Shown here: positions 1-8,276 of the stretch, in pieces
Numbering within the stretch: the first letter of the stretch is position 1
How the letters are laid out: each line of letters begins with the position of its first letter
Source: Micromonospora_J zhanjiangensis
Lineage (GTDB): Bacteria; Actinomycetota; Actinomycetes; Mycobacteriales; Micromonosporaceae
NCBI RefSeq assembly: GCF_042650605.1
Contig: NZ_JBHSBN010000005.1
Location: forward strand, 186,001 to 250,000
Length of the DNA: 64,000 nt
Reading direction: 5' to 3'
The notes under the pieces: generated by a model
The model's input: the letters and a program-made list of their open reading frames with translations, nothing else
Told to the model about the DNA's origin: nothing
The model's database searches: none
Position numbers and translations under genes: made by a program

Positions 1-635
1 TTCAACGCGCCGGCCGCGTTCAGCTCGAACAGCGCCGGGTCGAGCTTGCGTCGGGCGGCCAGCGGGGTCAGCCCGGACGCCTCGTTCACCGAGACGATCA
101 CGTGGTTCGGGTTGACCGAGAACGGCACCGGGTCCAACCCGGCCTCGCGCAGCGCCTCCAGGGTGACGATGGAGTCCTTGCCGCCACCCACCGCCGACAG
201 CGGGCGCCGGTCGGTGGTGTCCACCGGGTCCGCGGGCGGGACCACGCCGCCGGGCACCTCGGGGACCAGTTCCAGCACGTGCGGCAGGTCGTTGCGGTAG
301 GCGTACTCGGCGAGGCCCTTGGTGTAGATGGCCCGCAACAGCGCGACGGTGGCGTCGCCCAGCGGTGTCGGCGCCACCAGCCGGCGCGGCGCGGCGGCCT
401 TGTAGTAGCTCACCCCGGCGAGCAGGTGCAGGATCTGCAGGACCCGGTCGAGGGTGGCCAGGGTGGCCTCGGACGGCGGCTCCGGCGGCACCGGAAGGGT
501 GATCTTCTCGGCGAACCGCAGCTCACCGGCGGGACCGGTGAGGGCGTATTCGAAGGTGGCCTCGCCAGTGGCAAGATCCAACGAATAGGTCGGGAACGAG
601 AAGGCGTCCATCTGCCGAAGCTGGTCGTTGAGCAC
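1..635 (-). CDS. murL: UDP-MurNAc-L-Ala-L-Glu epimerase, C-terminus cut by window edge
   Basis: MurL epimerises the L-glutamate of UDP-MurNAc-L-Ala-L-Glu to D-glutamate in cytoplasmic peptidoglycan precursor synthesis. Reading the minus strand from a GTG at 635 gives about 211 residues beginning VLNDQLRQMDAFSFPTYSLD. A glycine-rich AVGGGKDSIVTLEALREAG stretch near residues 148-166 resembles the nucleotide-binding loop of the family, and it is followed by FSVNPNHV. The frame is open to the left edge, so about the C-terminal half is missing. The strongest support is the divergent neighbour, a MurD2-type ligase 48 bp away; the two act in sequence (established for Xanthomonas MurD2/MurL). The start is uncertain: an in-frame extension upstream of 635 has no better start codon. 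Assignment is from motif and context, without a database search. Confidence 0.82.
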   Translation of the reverse strand, partial: MLNDQLRQMDAFSFPTYSLDLATGEATFEYALTGPAGELRFAEKITLPVPPEPPSEATLATLDRVLQILHLLAGVSYYKAAAPRRLVAPTPLGDATVALLRAIYTKGLAEYAYRNDLPHVLELVPEVPGGVVPPADPVDTTDRRPLSAVGGGKDSIVTLEALREAGLDPVPFSVNPNHVIVSVNEASGLTPLAARRKLDPALFELNAAGAL

Positions 636-683
636 ACGCCATACTAGTCCCGGCCCGGCCGTCGGCGAGTGAGGAGATCACCA

Positions 684-2072
684 GTGCGCCTGTCTGACCT
701 GCGCGGACGTAGCGTGGCAGTCTGGGGGACCGGCCGGGAGGGCCGGGCCGCCGTCACCGCCGTCGCAGCAGCCGGACCGGCCAGCCTGGTCGCCGTCGAC
801 GACAGCGCCAACTTCCTGTCGCTGCCCTGGGACGGCCCGCTCGCGGCCGCCGCCCCGCTGTACGGCGGGTCGGAGGGCTTCGACCAGCTCGCCGCGGCCG
901 ACGTCGTGGTGCGTTCGCCGGGCGTGCCGCAGACCCACCCGTGGGTGATCGAGCTGCGCCGACGCGGCGTCACCATCACCGGCGGTACGGCGCTCTGGAT
1001 GGCCGACCACGCCGCCCGCACCGTCGGGGTGACCGGCAGCAAGGGCAAGAGCACCACCTCCAGCCTGATCAGCCACCTGCTCACCGAGTTGGGCCGGCCG
1101 AACGTCTTCGGCGGCAACATCGGGGTGCCGCTGCTGGGCCTGCCCGAGGCCGACCTGTACGTGCTGGAGCTGTCCAGCTACCAGTGCAGCGACCTGGTCG
1201 ACTCGCCCCGGGTCGCGGTGGTGACCGCGCTGTTCCCGGAACACCTGGACGCGCACGGCGGCGAACGGGAGTACTACCGGGACAAGCTCAACCTGCTCGC
1301 CCACCAGCCGGAGACGGTCGTGCTCAACGGCACCGACCCCCGGCTCGCCGCCGAGGTCGGCGACCTGCCGGCGGTTCGCGCGGGCCGGCCCGACTCCTGG
1401 CACGTCGCCCCCGGCCCGGACGGCACTCCCTGGCTGCACGCCGTCGACCGGCCGATCTTCCCGCGCGCGGTGTTCCCGCTGGTCGGCCGGCACAACGAGG
1501 GCAACCTGTGCGTGGCGCTGGCGGTGCTCGACGCGCTCGGGATCGACTGCGTGGCCGAACGGGACGCCGTCGCCGCCGCGGTCGCCGGCTTCCACGCGCT
1601 GGACCACCGGCTCAGCGAGATCGTCGACCCGACCGGGCTGACCTTCGTCGACGACACCCTGGCCACCAGCCCGTACGCCACCATGCACGCCATCGACGCG
1701 TACGCGGGTCGGCCGCTCACCGTGATCGTCGGCGGCAACGACCGGGGGGTGGACTACGCGCCGCTGCGCGAGCACCTGACCGACCGGACGGTCACCGTGA
1801 TCGGGATCCCGGACAGCGGCGAACGGATCGTCGCGGCGCTGCGCGACCTGCCGGCCGTACGCACCGAACTGGTCGAGGACCTGCCGGCGGCGGTACGGCT
1901 GTCCCGCGAGCTGACCCCGGCCGGCGGGGTGGTGCTGATGTCCCCGGCGGCGCCCAGCTACGGCCGGTTCCGCAACTACGAGCACCGCTCCGAGGTCTAC
2001 GCCGCTGCCATCCGGGACAGCGCGCCGGACGCGGAGAGCGCCGCCCTTCCCGCGTCCGACGCCGGGCGGTGA
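684..2072 (+). CDS. murD2: UDP-N-acetylmuramoyl-L-alanine--L-glutamate ligase (MurD2-type Mur ligase)
   Basis: This ATP-dependent Mur ligase of about 462 aa should add L-glutamate to UDP-MurNAc-L-Ala in the cytoplasm. The N-terminal Rossmann-like part carries VWGTGREGRAA. The central domain has the P-loop TGSKGKSTTSSLISHLL near residue 117, then NIGVPLL and a VLELSSYQ motif. The C-terminal domain has FVDDTLATSP and VIVGGNDRGVDY. GTG 684 is preferred over the upstream in-frame GTG 669 because GAGGAG at 671-676 sits 7 nt before it. Being divergent with murL indicates the two-step MurD2/MurL route, in which the glutamate is epimerised after addition, in place of a D-Glu-specific MurD step. Whether a classical murD also exists cannot be seen here. 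Confidence 0.88.
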   Translation: MRLSDLRGRSVAVWGTGREGRAAVTAVAAAGPASLVAVDDSANFLSLPWDGPLAAAAPLYGGSEGFDQLAAADVVVRSPGVPQTHPWVIELRRRGVTITGGTALWMADHAARTVGVTGSKGKSTTSSLISHLLTELGRPNVFGGNIGVPLLGLPEADLYVLELSSYQCSDLVDSPRVAVVTALFPEHLDAHGGEREYYRDKLNLLAHQPETVVLNGTDPRLAAEVGDLPAVRAGRPDSWHVAPGPDGTPWLHAVDRPIFPRAVFPLVGRHNEGNLCVALAVLDALGIDCVAERDAVAAAVAGFHALDHRLSEIVDPTGLTFVDDTLATSPYATMHAIDAYAGRPLTVIVGGNDRGVDYAPLREHLTDRTVTVIGIPDSGERIVAALRDLPAVRTELVEDLPAAVRLSRELTPAGGVVLMSPAAPSYGRFRNYEHRSEVYAAAIRDSAPDAESAALPASDAGR

Positions 2073-2169
2073 GGTCGTCCCGCCCGGCGAGCCGCCCGGT
2101 TTTGCCGGCCTGGTGGCTTAGGGTGAGCCTGGCACGACCGACGGCGCATGTCGGTGTGGGGGCGATGAG

Positions 2170-2646
2170 ATGGACTGGGCTGGATGGGCGTTGTTCGGAC
2201 TGGTCGCCACCGCCGCCCTCACCGCGGCGATGATCGCCGCTCAACTGGCTGGGCTCACCCGCATCGACTTTCCCCTGGTGCTCGGGACCCTCGTCGCCGA
2301 GGACCCCGACCGGGCCCGGGTCGTCGGGTTCGTCATCCACCTTGTCGCCGGGCAGGGCTTCGCCCTCGGGTACGCGGCCGCGTTCACCCTGCTGCACCGG
2401 GCCACCTGGTGGCTCGGTGCGCTGTTCGGCCTGCTCCAGGCCACCATCGCGCTGACGGTGCTGCTGCCGCTGCTCCCGGGCGTCCACCCGCGGATGGCCT
2501 CGCTCCGGGCCGGGCCGGCCAGCACCGCGGTGCTGGAGCCGCCGGGCCTGCTCGCGCTCAACTACGGCATCCAGACGCCCGGGGTCACGATCGCCGTCCA
2601 TCTCGTCTACGGAGCCGTCCTCGGACTGCTCCTCCGGGCCGGTTGA
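2170..2646 (+). CDS. small four-helix membrane protein, unknown function
   Basis: A 158-aa hydrophobic protein with about four predicted membrane segments: WALFGLVATAALTAAMIAAQ near the N-terminus, a second around residues 56-78, a third around 82-105, and a C-terminal VAVHL-type helix ending LLLRAG. A short soluble stretch (residues 32-52) contains GTLVAEDPDRARVVG. A GGGGGCGATGAG purine-rich stretch precedes the ATG. I do not recognise a named family. It lies between murD2 and a GH15 gene in the same direction but with gaps of about 97 and 94 nt, so shared transcription is possible but unproven. Coding nature is supported by the clear hydrophobic periodicity and the third-position GC pattern. 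Confidence 0.6.
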   Translation: MDWAGWALFGLVATAALTAAMIAAQLAGLTRIDFPLVLGTLVAEDPDRARVVGFVIHLVAGQGFALGYAAAFTLLHRATWWLGALFGLLQATIALTVLLPLLPGVHPRMASLRAGPASTAVLEPPGLLALNYGIQTPGVTIAVHLVYGAVLGLLLRAG

Positions 2647-2740
2647 CCCGCGCCCACCCCCGCGCCCACCCCCGCGACCGGTCTGGTCCGACGCGTCTGT
2701 CCCGGCCACGCCCCGCGCCACCGGTCGGCGGGGGTTCTCC

Positions 2741-4588
2741 ATGACCGACGGCCGCGACGAGACGTGCCCCCGGCCACCGTCGCCGATCGTCGACTACGGG
2801 CTGCTGGGTGACACCCGTACCGCCGCCCTCGTCGCCGCCGACGGCGGGATCGACTGGCTCTGCGTGCCCCGTTTCGACGGTGAGCCGCTGTTCGGTCGGC
2901 TGGTCGGCGGCCCGCTGGCGGGAACCTTCCGGACCGGGCCGGGCCGACCGGCCGCGGTCGTCCGGCGACGTTATCGGAAGCACACCGCCACGCTGGAGAC
3001 GACCTGGGCGGTGAACGGCTGCCGACTCACCCTCACCGAGGCGATGGTGGCGGAGGTCGGCGGCCGCCTGCTGCCCACCACGCTGATCGTGCGACGACTG
3101 TCGGCCGAGGGAGGAACCGCCGGCGCCGTCGTCGAGTTCGACCCCCGTCTCGGCGTACGGCATCGGCCGCCCCGGGTCCGCCGGCGGCGCGGGGTCCTGG
3201 TGTGCGAATGGGGGGCGCTCGCGGTCTCCCTGAGCTGCACGCCCGGGCTCACCGTCGAACCGGGGCGGCCCACCCCGGTCACGGTCAGGCCCGGTCGCCC
3301 GGTCATCCTCGTGCTGGCCGTGGCGCACCGCGAACCGCTGGTCCACGTCGAGCCGGCGGCGGCCTGGGAACTCCTCCTCGCCGACGAACGCCGCTGGCGG
3401 GCCTGGACCGCCGAGATCGACGGGTCGCTGCCCTTCCGGGAGCACGTCGTACGCAGCCTGCTGACCGTGCGGCTGTTGACCTACTCGCCCTCGCAGGCCC
3501 TGGTGGCCGCACCGACGACGTCACTGCCCGAGGATCCCGGCGGGGTACGGAACTGGGACTACCGCTATGTCTGGCCCCGGGACGCCAGCATCGGCGCCAA
3601 TGCCTTCCTCAGCGTCGGCAAACCGGAGGAGGCGCGCGGTTTCCTCGCCTGGCTGCTGCACGCCAGCCGGTTGCAACGGCCACGCCTGCCGGCGCTGTTC
3701 GCCCTGAACGGTCGCCATGTGCCACCCGAACGGGAACTGCCCGGCTGGGTCGGCCACCTCGACAGCGTGCCGGTGCGAATCGGCAACGGCGCCGCGGGCC
3801 AGCACCAGCTCGACGGCTACGGCTGGGTGGTCGACGCCGCCTGGGCGTTCGCGCAGGCCGAGAAACCCCTCTACGCCGAGACGTGGCGGGCGGTGCGCGG
3901 CTTCGCCGAGCAGGTCGTCCGTTGCTGGCAGGAGCCCGACGCCGGCATCTGGGAGGTGCGCGAACCCGACCAGCACGTGCATTCCAAGCTGATGGGCTGG
4001 CTCGCGCTGGACCGGGCCCTGCGCATCGCCGAGACCCATCCGCTCACGGACCGACAACGCCGCCGATGGCGGGACGTCCGGGACGCCATCGCCGCCGATG
4101 TCCGGGCGCGCGGCTTCGACCCGGTGACGGGCAGCTACGTCCGCAGCTACGGCTCGACGGAGCTGGACGCGGCTCTGCTCGTCCTGCCGTTGCTCGGCCT
4201 GGACGACGCCGGGTCTGCCCGGATACGAGGCACCGTCGACGCCGTCCGCGACAGGCTCTCCGCCGGCGGACCGCTGCTCTACCGCTACCCGCCGGGACAC
4301 GACGGCCTTCCCGGCACCGAAGGCGCGTTCCTGCCCTGCTCGTTCTGGCTGGTGCAGGCCCTCGCCGGCACCGGGCGACGTGCCGAGGCGGTCGAGCTGT
4401 TCCGGGCGCTGCTCGACCGCGCGAGCCCACTCGGCCTCTACGCGGAAGAGATGGACCCGACGACCGGCGCCCACCTCGGCAACTACCCGCAGACCCTGAC
4501 CCACGCCGCGCTCATCCAGGCCGCCCTCGCGATCCGGGACGCACCCGGTGGATCCGGCCAGGACGGCCACCGGGCAGCGACCGACTGA
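2741..4588 (+). CDS. glycoside hydrolase family 15 protein (trehalase/glucoamylase-like)
   Basis: A 615-aa cytoplasmic GH15 enzyme; actinobacterial relatives hydrolyse trehalose or alpha-glucans from the non-reducing end with inversion. The N-terminal beta-sandwich opens with IVDYGLLGDTRTAALVA and GGIDWLCVPRFD. The (alpha/alpha)6 barrel contains the family hallmark NWDYRYVWPRDASIGANAFL near residues 268-287, the acid region IWEVREPDQHVHSKLMGW near 402-419, and the base region LYAEEMDPTTG with LGNYPQTLTHAALIQAAL near 566-592. Length is normal for the family. No signal peptide is present. The substrate cannot be settled from sequence: trehalase (Rv2402-like) and glucan hydrolase are both possible. 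The gene stands alone and is convergent with the next gene. Confidence 0.88.
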   Translation: MTDGRDETCPRPPSPIVDYGLLGDTRTAALVAADGGIDWLCVPRFDGEPLFGRLVGGPLAGTFRTGPGRPAAVVRRRYRKHTATLETTWAVNGCRLTLTEAMVAEVGGRLLPTTLIVRRLSAEGGTAGAVVEFDPRLGVRHRPPRVRRRRGVLVCEWGALAVSLSCTPGLTVEPGRPTPVTVRPGRPVILVLAVAHREPLVHVEPAAAWELLLADERRWRAWTAEIDGSLPFREHVVRSLLTVRLLTYSPSQALVAAPTTSLPEDPGGVRNWDYRYVWPRDASIGANAFLSVGKPEEARGFLAWLLHASRLQRPRLPALFALNGRHVPPERELPGWVGHLDSVPVRIGNGAAGQHQLDGYGWVVDAAWAFAQAEKPLYAETWRAVRGFAEQVVRCWQEPDAGIWEVREPDQHVHSKLMGWLALDRALRIAETHPLTDRQRRRWRDVRDAIAADVRARGFDPVTGSYVRSYGSTELDAALLVLPLLGLDDAGSARIRGTVDAVRDRLSAGGPLLYRYPPGHDGLPGTEGAFLPCSFWLVQALAGTGRRAEAVELFRALLDRASPLGLYAEEMDPTTGAHLGNYPQTLTHAALIQAALAIRDAPGGSGQDGHRAATD

Positions 4589-4639
4589 ACGGGCCTCGAG
4601 CAGGGCCCGCGACCGGACGGTCGCCCACGCTCCGTCCGG

Positions 4640-5113
4640 TCAGTGGGACAGCGAACTCGGTGCGTCGACGGCGGCGTTCGCGCTCACTCCGATGCCCAGC
4701 CGCTCGACCAGTTCCCCACCGAGCCATGCCGTGAAAAGGGCCAGAATGACGCCGACGAAGCTCAGAATCAAGGCCCCCGCAGAGGGCTCCCAGTTGTCGG
4801 CGCCCAGCCGCAACAGCCAGCTCACGGCGAAGAGCAGCACCACCACGACGTTACCGAGACCATGGACGGCCCCGACCCGTTTGGCCCGGGTGCCGGCCGG
4901 GATGGCCCGCCAGTCGATCGCGCCGAACAACGCGGCGAACAGCCCGCCGATCACGCCGGCGGCGATGGCGTACGCGGCAGCGATCTGGAAGCCGGTCCGG
5001 TCCGTGATCAGGTACAGGATGTCGAAGATCACGGATGTTGCCAGTAACCCCAACGGGAAGACGATCAGCATGGGGTGTATGGCGTGCCCCATGGCCTTGG
5101 CCCGGCTCTCCAC
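4640..5113 (-). CDS. DUF2231 membrane protein
   Basis: A 157-aa integral membrane protein with four predicted helices. The N-terminus MGHAIHPMLIVFPLGLLATS is the characteristic opening of DUF2231 proteins, with a conserved His in HP(M/L)L. Later segments include IAAGVIGGLFAALFGAID and VHGLGNVVVVLLFAVSWLLR, a His-containing second motif typical of the family. The function of DUF2231 is unknown; paired histidines have prompted heme- or metal-binding suggestions, not testable here. ATG 5113 was chosen, though an ATG seven codons later (MGHAIHP) is an alternative. It is convergent with the GH15 gene, with 51 nt between the two stops. Confidence 0.8.
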   Translation of the reverse strand: MESRAKAMGHAIHPMLIVFPLGLLATSVIFDILYLITDRTGFQIAAAYAIAAGVIGGLFAALFGAIDWRAIPAGTRAKRVGAVHGLGNVVVVLLFAVSWLLRLGADNWEPSAGALILSFVGVILALFTAWLGGELVERLGIGVSANAAVDAPSSLSH

Positions 5114-5152
5114 CGCAATCCCCTCTCGGTGTCCAGTGCTGACGCGCGCCGG

Positions 5153-6169
5153 TTACCCCCTTGTCGGCTCTTCACACCCGGTTGCGCGCTGACGCGTCGA
5201 GCGATGGTGATCGACCAGTTCGGCGTGCAGGGCGCGCATCGCACGGACCGCCGAGCGGACCTCCTGGAGGTAACGCCCGGGAGTCAGGGTGGGCTCCGGC
5301 AGCGGGCCGAGGTCCAGGGTGGGATCGACGCCGATGGTGTCGATCCCGCACCCGTACGGCAGGGCGAGCGTGCGCAGCGCGTCGCAGTGCTGGAACGGAA
5401 CGTAGATCGGGGCGGTCACCATCAGCACCCGGTCGGCGGCCGACAGGGTCACCCGGCCGGCCCAGAAGCGTTGCGTGTCGGCGGTGTGCGCGCGGCGTAC
5501 CGCGGGTTCGCCGGACGGGGCGGCGAGCACCCGTACCGTGGTGTCGTCGGCGGTCCGGTAGCTGCGGACCGACCAGGAGGCGTGCGGGTCGGCGCCGGTG
5601 TGGCCGGCCTGATCGACGAGGGTGACCGGCGCGAACGCCGTCCGTACCCCCTGGTCCAGCGCGTCCACCTCGGTCCGGCAGCCGTGGATCCCGGCGTCGG
5701 CCAGGGTCCGCCGCTCGGCCGGGCCGAGCGGCCGGAAGCTGCCCAGCACCGCGACCTCGCCGGTCACCTCGACGCCCGCGCGCAGCAGGTGGGCGGCGTA
5801 GCCGGCGCGCCGGACGCAGGCGTGCGCCAGGCCGCCGAGCACCAGCAGATGCCGGTACGTCCGCCGGGGCGCCCGGGCGGCGTGCACCATGCCCAGCGCC
5901 CGGGCCGCGGCCAGCACCCGGTCGGCGACGTGCGGGTGCAGGTCCGGTTCGGCGGCCTCGTGGCGTTCCCGGCCGGCCCGGAAGTCCCAGTGCCGGGCGG
6001 TGAACTCGTCCAGCCAGTGCAGCAGCGCGCCGGTGCCGCCGGCCGGCCACCGGCCGCCGAAGGCGTGCACCAGGTCGCGTACCGGTTCGGCGGTGACCCA
6101 CCGGTCGACCCCGGCGGCGACGGCGTGCGGCGGGCCGCCCGGGGGCAGCGGGACGTGGGCTGCGGACAC
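5153..6169 (-). CDS. conserved-looking actinobacterial protein, function unknown
   Basis: A 338-aa soluble protein that I cannot place in a family. It is rich in His, Arg and aromatic residues, with no signal peptide or membrane segment. Recognisable blocks are LLHWLDEFTARHWDFRAGRERH near residue 50, an alanine-rich helix RVLAAARALGMVHAARAP, a Rossmann-like HLLVLGGLAHACVRRAGYAA around residues 105-125, and VLMVTAPIYVPFQHCDALRT near residue 250. The last block followed by LALPYGCGIDTIGVD could suggest a nucleoside- or sugar-related fold, but this is speculation. Intrinsic coding character is good: a long open frame with a strong third-position GC pattern on this strand. It is separated by 39 nt from the DUF2231 gene on the same strand and may be co-transcribed with it. 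Confidence 0.6.
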   Translation of the reverse strand: MSAAHVPLPPGGPPHAVAAGVDRWVTAEPVRDLVHAFGGRWPAGGTGALLHWLDEFTARHWDFRAGRERHEAAEPDLHPHVADRVLAAARALGMVHAARAPRRTYRHLLVLGGLAHACVRRAGYAAHLLRAGVEVTGEVAVLGSFRPLGPAERRTLADAGIHGCRTEVDALDQGVRTAFAPVTLVDQAGHTGADPHASWSVRSYRTADDTTVRVLAAPSGEPAVRRAHTADTQRFWAGRVTLSAADRVLMVTAPIYVPFQHCDALRTLALPYGCGIDTIGVDPTLDLGPLPEPTLTPGRYLQEVRSAVRAMRALHAELVDHHRSTRQRATGCEEPTRG

Positions 6170-6295
6170 GCCCGGATGCTATCCGCCGACCGGCGTACCG
6201 GCCGGTGTCCCGCGGGCGGGGGTGTTGCCCGGGGCGGGCCGGGGTGGCAGCGTGCAGGCACCCGTCCCTCCCTCCCGAAGGGGTGCCGTCGATGA

Positions 6296-6583
6296 CCTGC
6301 CGGTCTGCGGGAGGCCGCCGACCGGTACGACATCGTCGCCGAGGTGCGCGGCAAGGGGCTGATGCTGGCCGTCGAGTTCGTCCAGCCGGGCAGCCGGGAG
6401 CCGGACCCGACGGCGACCGTACGGGTCTTCGAGGCGTGCCGCCGCGGTGGCCTGCTGGTCGGCAAGGGCGGCCTGTACGGCAACGTGCTGCGGATGGGCC
6501 CGCCGTTGACGCTCACCGAACAGGAGGCGCGGGAGGGGTTGGCGATCCTGCTCGACGCGATCGCCTCGGTGGCGGGGACCTGA
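6296..6583 (+). pseudogene. C-terminal remnant of a class-III PLP aminotransferase
   Basis: The frame opens just after an in-frame stop at 6293 and encodes about 95 residues: LREAADRYDIVAEVRGKG, LMLAVEFVQPGS, FEACRRGGLLVGKGGLYGN and VLRMGPPLTLTEQEAREG. These match the extreme C-terminal subdomain of 4-aminobutyrate/AGXT2-type class-III aminotransferases, including the conserved VRGKGLM(L/I) and R(M/I)xPPL motifs. The PLP-binding lysine domain (about 330 residues) is absent upstream, where only about 125 nt separate it from a divergent gene. It is therefore a 3' fragment left by a deletion. An internal GTG at 6344 could start a 79-aa peptide, but no enzyme activity is plausible. Confidence 0.8.
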
Positions 6584-6655
6584 TAATCCGTGGCCGGCGG
6601 CGGACTCCCGGGCGGCGGCTTCCCGAGCGGCGGCTTCCCGGGTCGTGGCCCGGTC

Positions 6656-8110
6656 TCAGCGGCGGTCCGGGGTCGGCGCGGTGGGCAGCACCCGGACCAG
6701 CCGCAGCGCCGCGGCTCCGGCGAGGTAGGCGACCAGGGCGGCGGCGGGCAGGCCGAGCGCCGCGGGTTCGTCGTTCGCCGTCAGGCTGTTGCCGAGCAGC
6801 CCGGCTACGGTGGCCAGGTACCCGCCGACGACGAGCCCGGCCCGCGGGGCGGTGCGGGACGCCGTCCGGCAGGCGGCGGGCAGCCAGCGCGGCGGGGTGT
6901 CCGGTCGCCGGTCGCCGCGTGCCTCGATCCGGCCGAAGACCGCGACCAGTCCGGCCAGCAGCACCAGCAGCCCGGCCAGCCACGGCAACCGCAGCAGCCA
7001 CCAGAACGCCGTGTTCGGTGCGACGGTCGGCAGCAGATGGAGCCGGTCCAGCAGGCCGACGAGCAGGATGGTGGCGCTGACGTGCCAGAGGAAGATGGTC
7101 AGCACGACCGCGTTGACCCCCACCACCACCCGCCACGGTCCGGGCCGGCGCAGCCAGCGTTCGGCGGGCCCGCGCAGCAGCACCACGACGCCGAGTTGGA
7201 AGGTCGCGGTGGCGAGCAGGGCCAGCGTGGGCGGGGCGGAGTTGCGGAGCTCGCCGGGCAGGTCGAGCATGCTCACCGGGTACGGCCCGACCACGGTGAG
7301 CAGCACCAACGCCACCAGCCCGACGGTCACCAGGACGACGCCGGCCCGGCCCGACATCGGCAGCCGGGTGCGGGTCGACCCGTCGCGTCCGGTCCGGGCG
7401 CCCCGACCGGCCTTTGCCGGCCCGGTCCGCTCCGCCGGGTCCGGCGCGCTGGCTTCCCGCCAGGCGAAGCCGACCTGGTGGATGGCGAGCCAGCCGAACA
7501 GGAAGTTGGCGTCGGCGAGGGACTCCGGTCCGCGGAACCGGGCCAAATCGCCGATTCCCACCAGGCCCACCAGCACCAGCGGCACGGCCAGCCCGAACCG
7601 TCGGTGCAGGGCGTACATCACCGGGGTCAGCAGGACCACCGCCAGGTAGGCGGAGAGGAACCAGAGCGGGATGGTGGCGAACCAGACCACCTGACGGGTC
7701 TGGACCCCGGCCGCTCCGACCAGGGTGGCCCCCGCCGCGGCCGCCGCGAGCACCACGATCAGGACCGTGGTCGGCCGGACCAGTCGGCCGCTGCGGGTGG
7801 TGAGCCAGTCCAGGGCGGTTCTCCCGGTACGCCCGCCGCGGTCGTACGCCTTGCGCAGCGAGGCCGCGTTGGCGTACCCGCCGACCAGGAAGAAGACCGG
7901 GATGACCTGGAACAGCCAGGTCAGCGGCGGTGCCCAGGGGATGGCGTCGAGCGCCGAGTGACCGGTGAGCCGGCCCCCGGAGGGGTGTGTGACCTCGATG
8001 ATCAACCAGTGGCCGAGCACCACCAGCACGATGGCGATCGCGCGCAGCAGATCGACGTACCGCTCGCGCCCGGCCGGCGTGCCGGCCGCGAGCCGTCCGA
8101 GCCGGCCCAT
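6656..8110 (-). CDS. acyltransferase family 3 membrane protein (OafA-like)
   Basis: A 484-aa polytopic inner-membrane O-acyltransferase. It starts RERYVDLLRAIAIVLVVLGH, the signature first helix of acyltransferase-3 proteins, with the conserved catalytic-type His in VVLGHW. Around ten hydrophobic segments follow, among them FQVIPVFFLVGGYANA, WFLSAYLAVVLLTPVMYALH and VFLWHVSATILL-like helices. Such enzymes acylate cell-envelope glycans, exported sugars or small molecules. The acceptor cannot be inferred here because it stands alone: the neighbours are the aminotransferase remnant and a divergent sugar-uptake operon. The N-terminus carries a short basic region before helix 1. Length is slightly above the usual 350-400 aa because of a polar loop and a C-terminal tail. 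Confidence 0.85.
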   Translation of the reverse strand: MGRLGRLAAGTPAGRERYVDLLRAIAIVLVVLGHWLIIEVTHPSGGRLTGHSALDAIPWAPPLTWLFQVIPVFFLVGGYANAASLRKAYDRGGRTGRTALDWLTTRSGRLVRPTTVLIVVLAAAAAGATLVGAAGVQTRQVVWFATIPLWFLSAYLAVVLLTPVMYALHRRFGLAVPLVLVGLVGIGDLARFRGPESLADANFLFGWLAIHQVGFAWREASAPDPAERTGPAKAGRGARTGRDGSTRTRLPMSGRAGVVLVTVGLVALVLLTVVGPYPVSMLDLPGELRNSAPPTLALLATATFQLGVVVLLRGPAERWLRRPGPWRVVVGVNAVVLTIFLWHVSATILLVGLLDRLHLLPTVAPNTAFWWLLRLPWLAGLLVLLAGLVAVFGRIEARGDRRPDTPPRWLPAACRTASRTAPRAGLVVGGYLATVAGLLGNSLTANDEPAALGLPAAALVAYLAGAAALRLVRVLPTAPTPDRR

Positions 8111-8276
8111 CTGGTCAGGCTATCGAGTGCACCGCCCGCGCAAGGTGATAACGGTTCGGCCGTCGGGTCTTGATGATCCCGGCCGGCTGCCGTAGAAATT
8201 CTTCAACAACATTCTGTGACCTGAAGACGAGCAACACATATCACTCCCCGCGCTTCCGTCGATCCGAGGAGAAATC

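Noticed and set aside
678..1985. Very long minus-strand open frame opposite murD2
   Set aside because: High GC suppresses stop codons in antisense frames; the Arg/Gly/Val-rich text has no domain pattern. The same holds for the many antisense frames opposite ngcE, GH15, GH3, GH2 and the PKS genes.
6588..6655. CGGCGGCTTCC-type short repeats after the aminotransferase remnant
   Set aside because: Only two or three degenerate copies of a GC-rich unit; not distinguishable from local composition.
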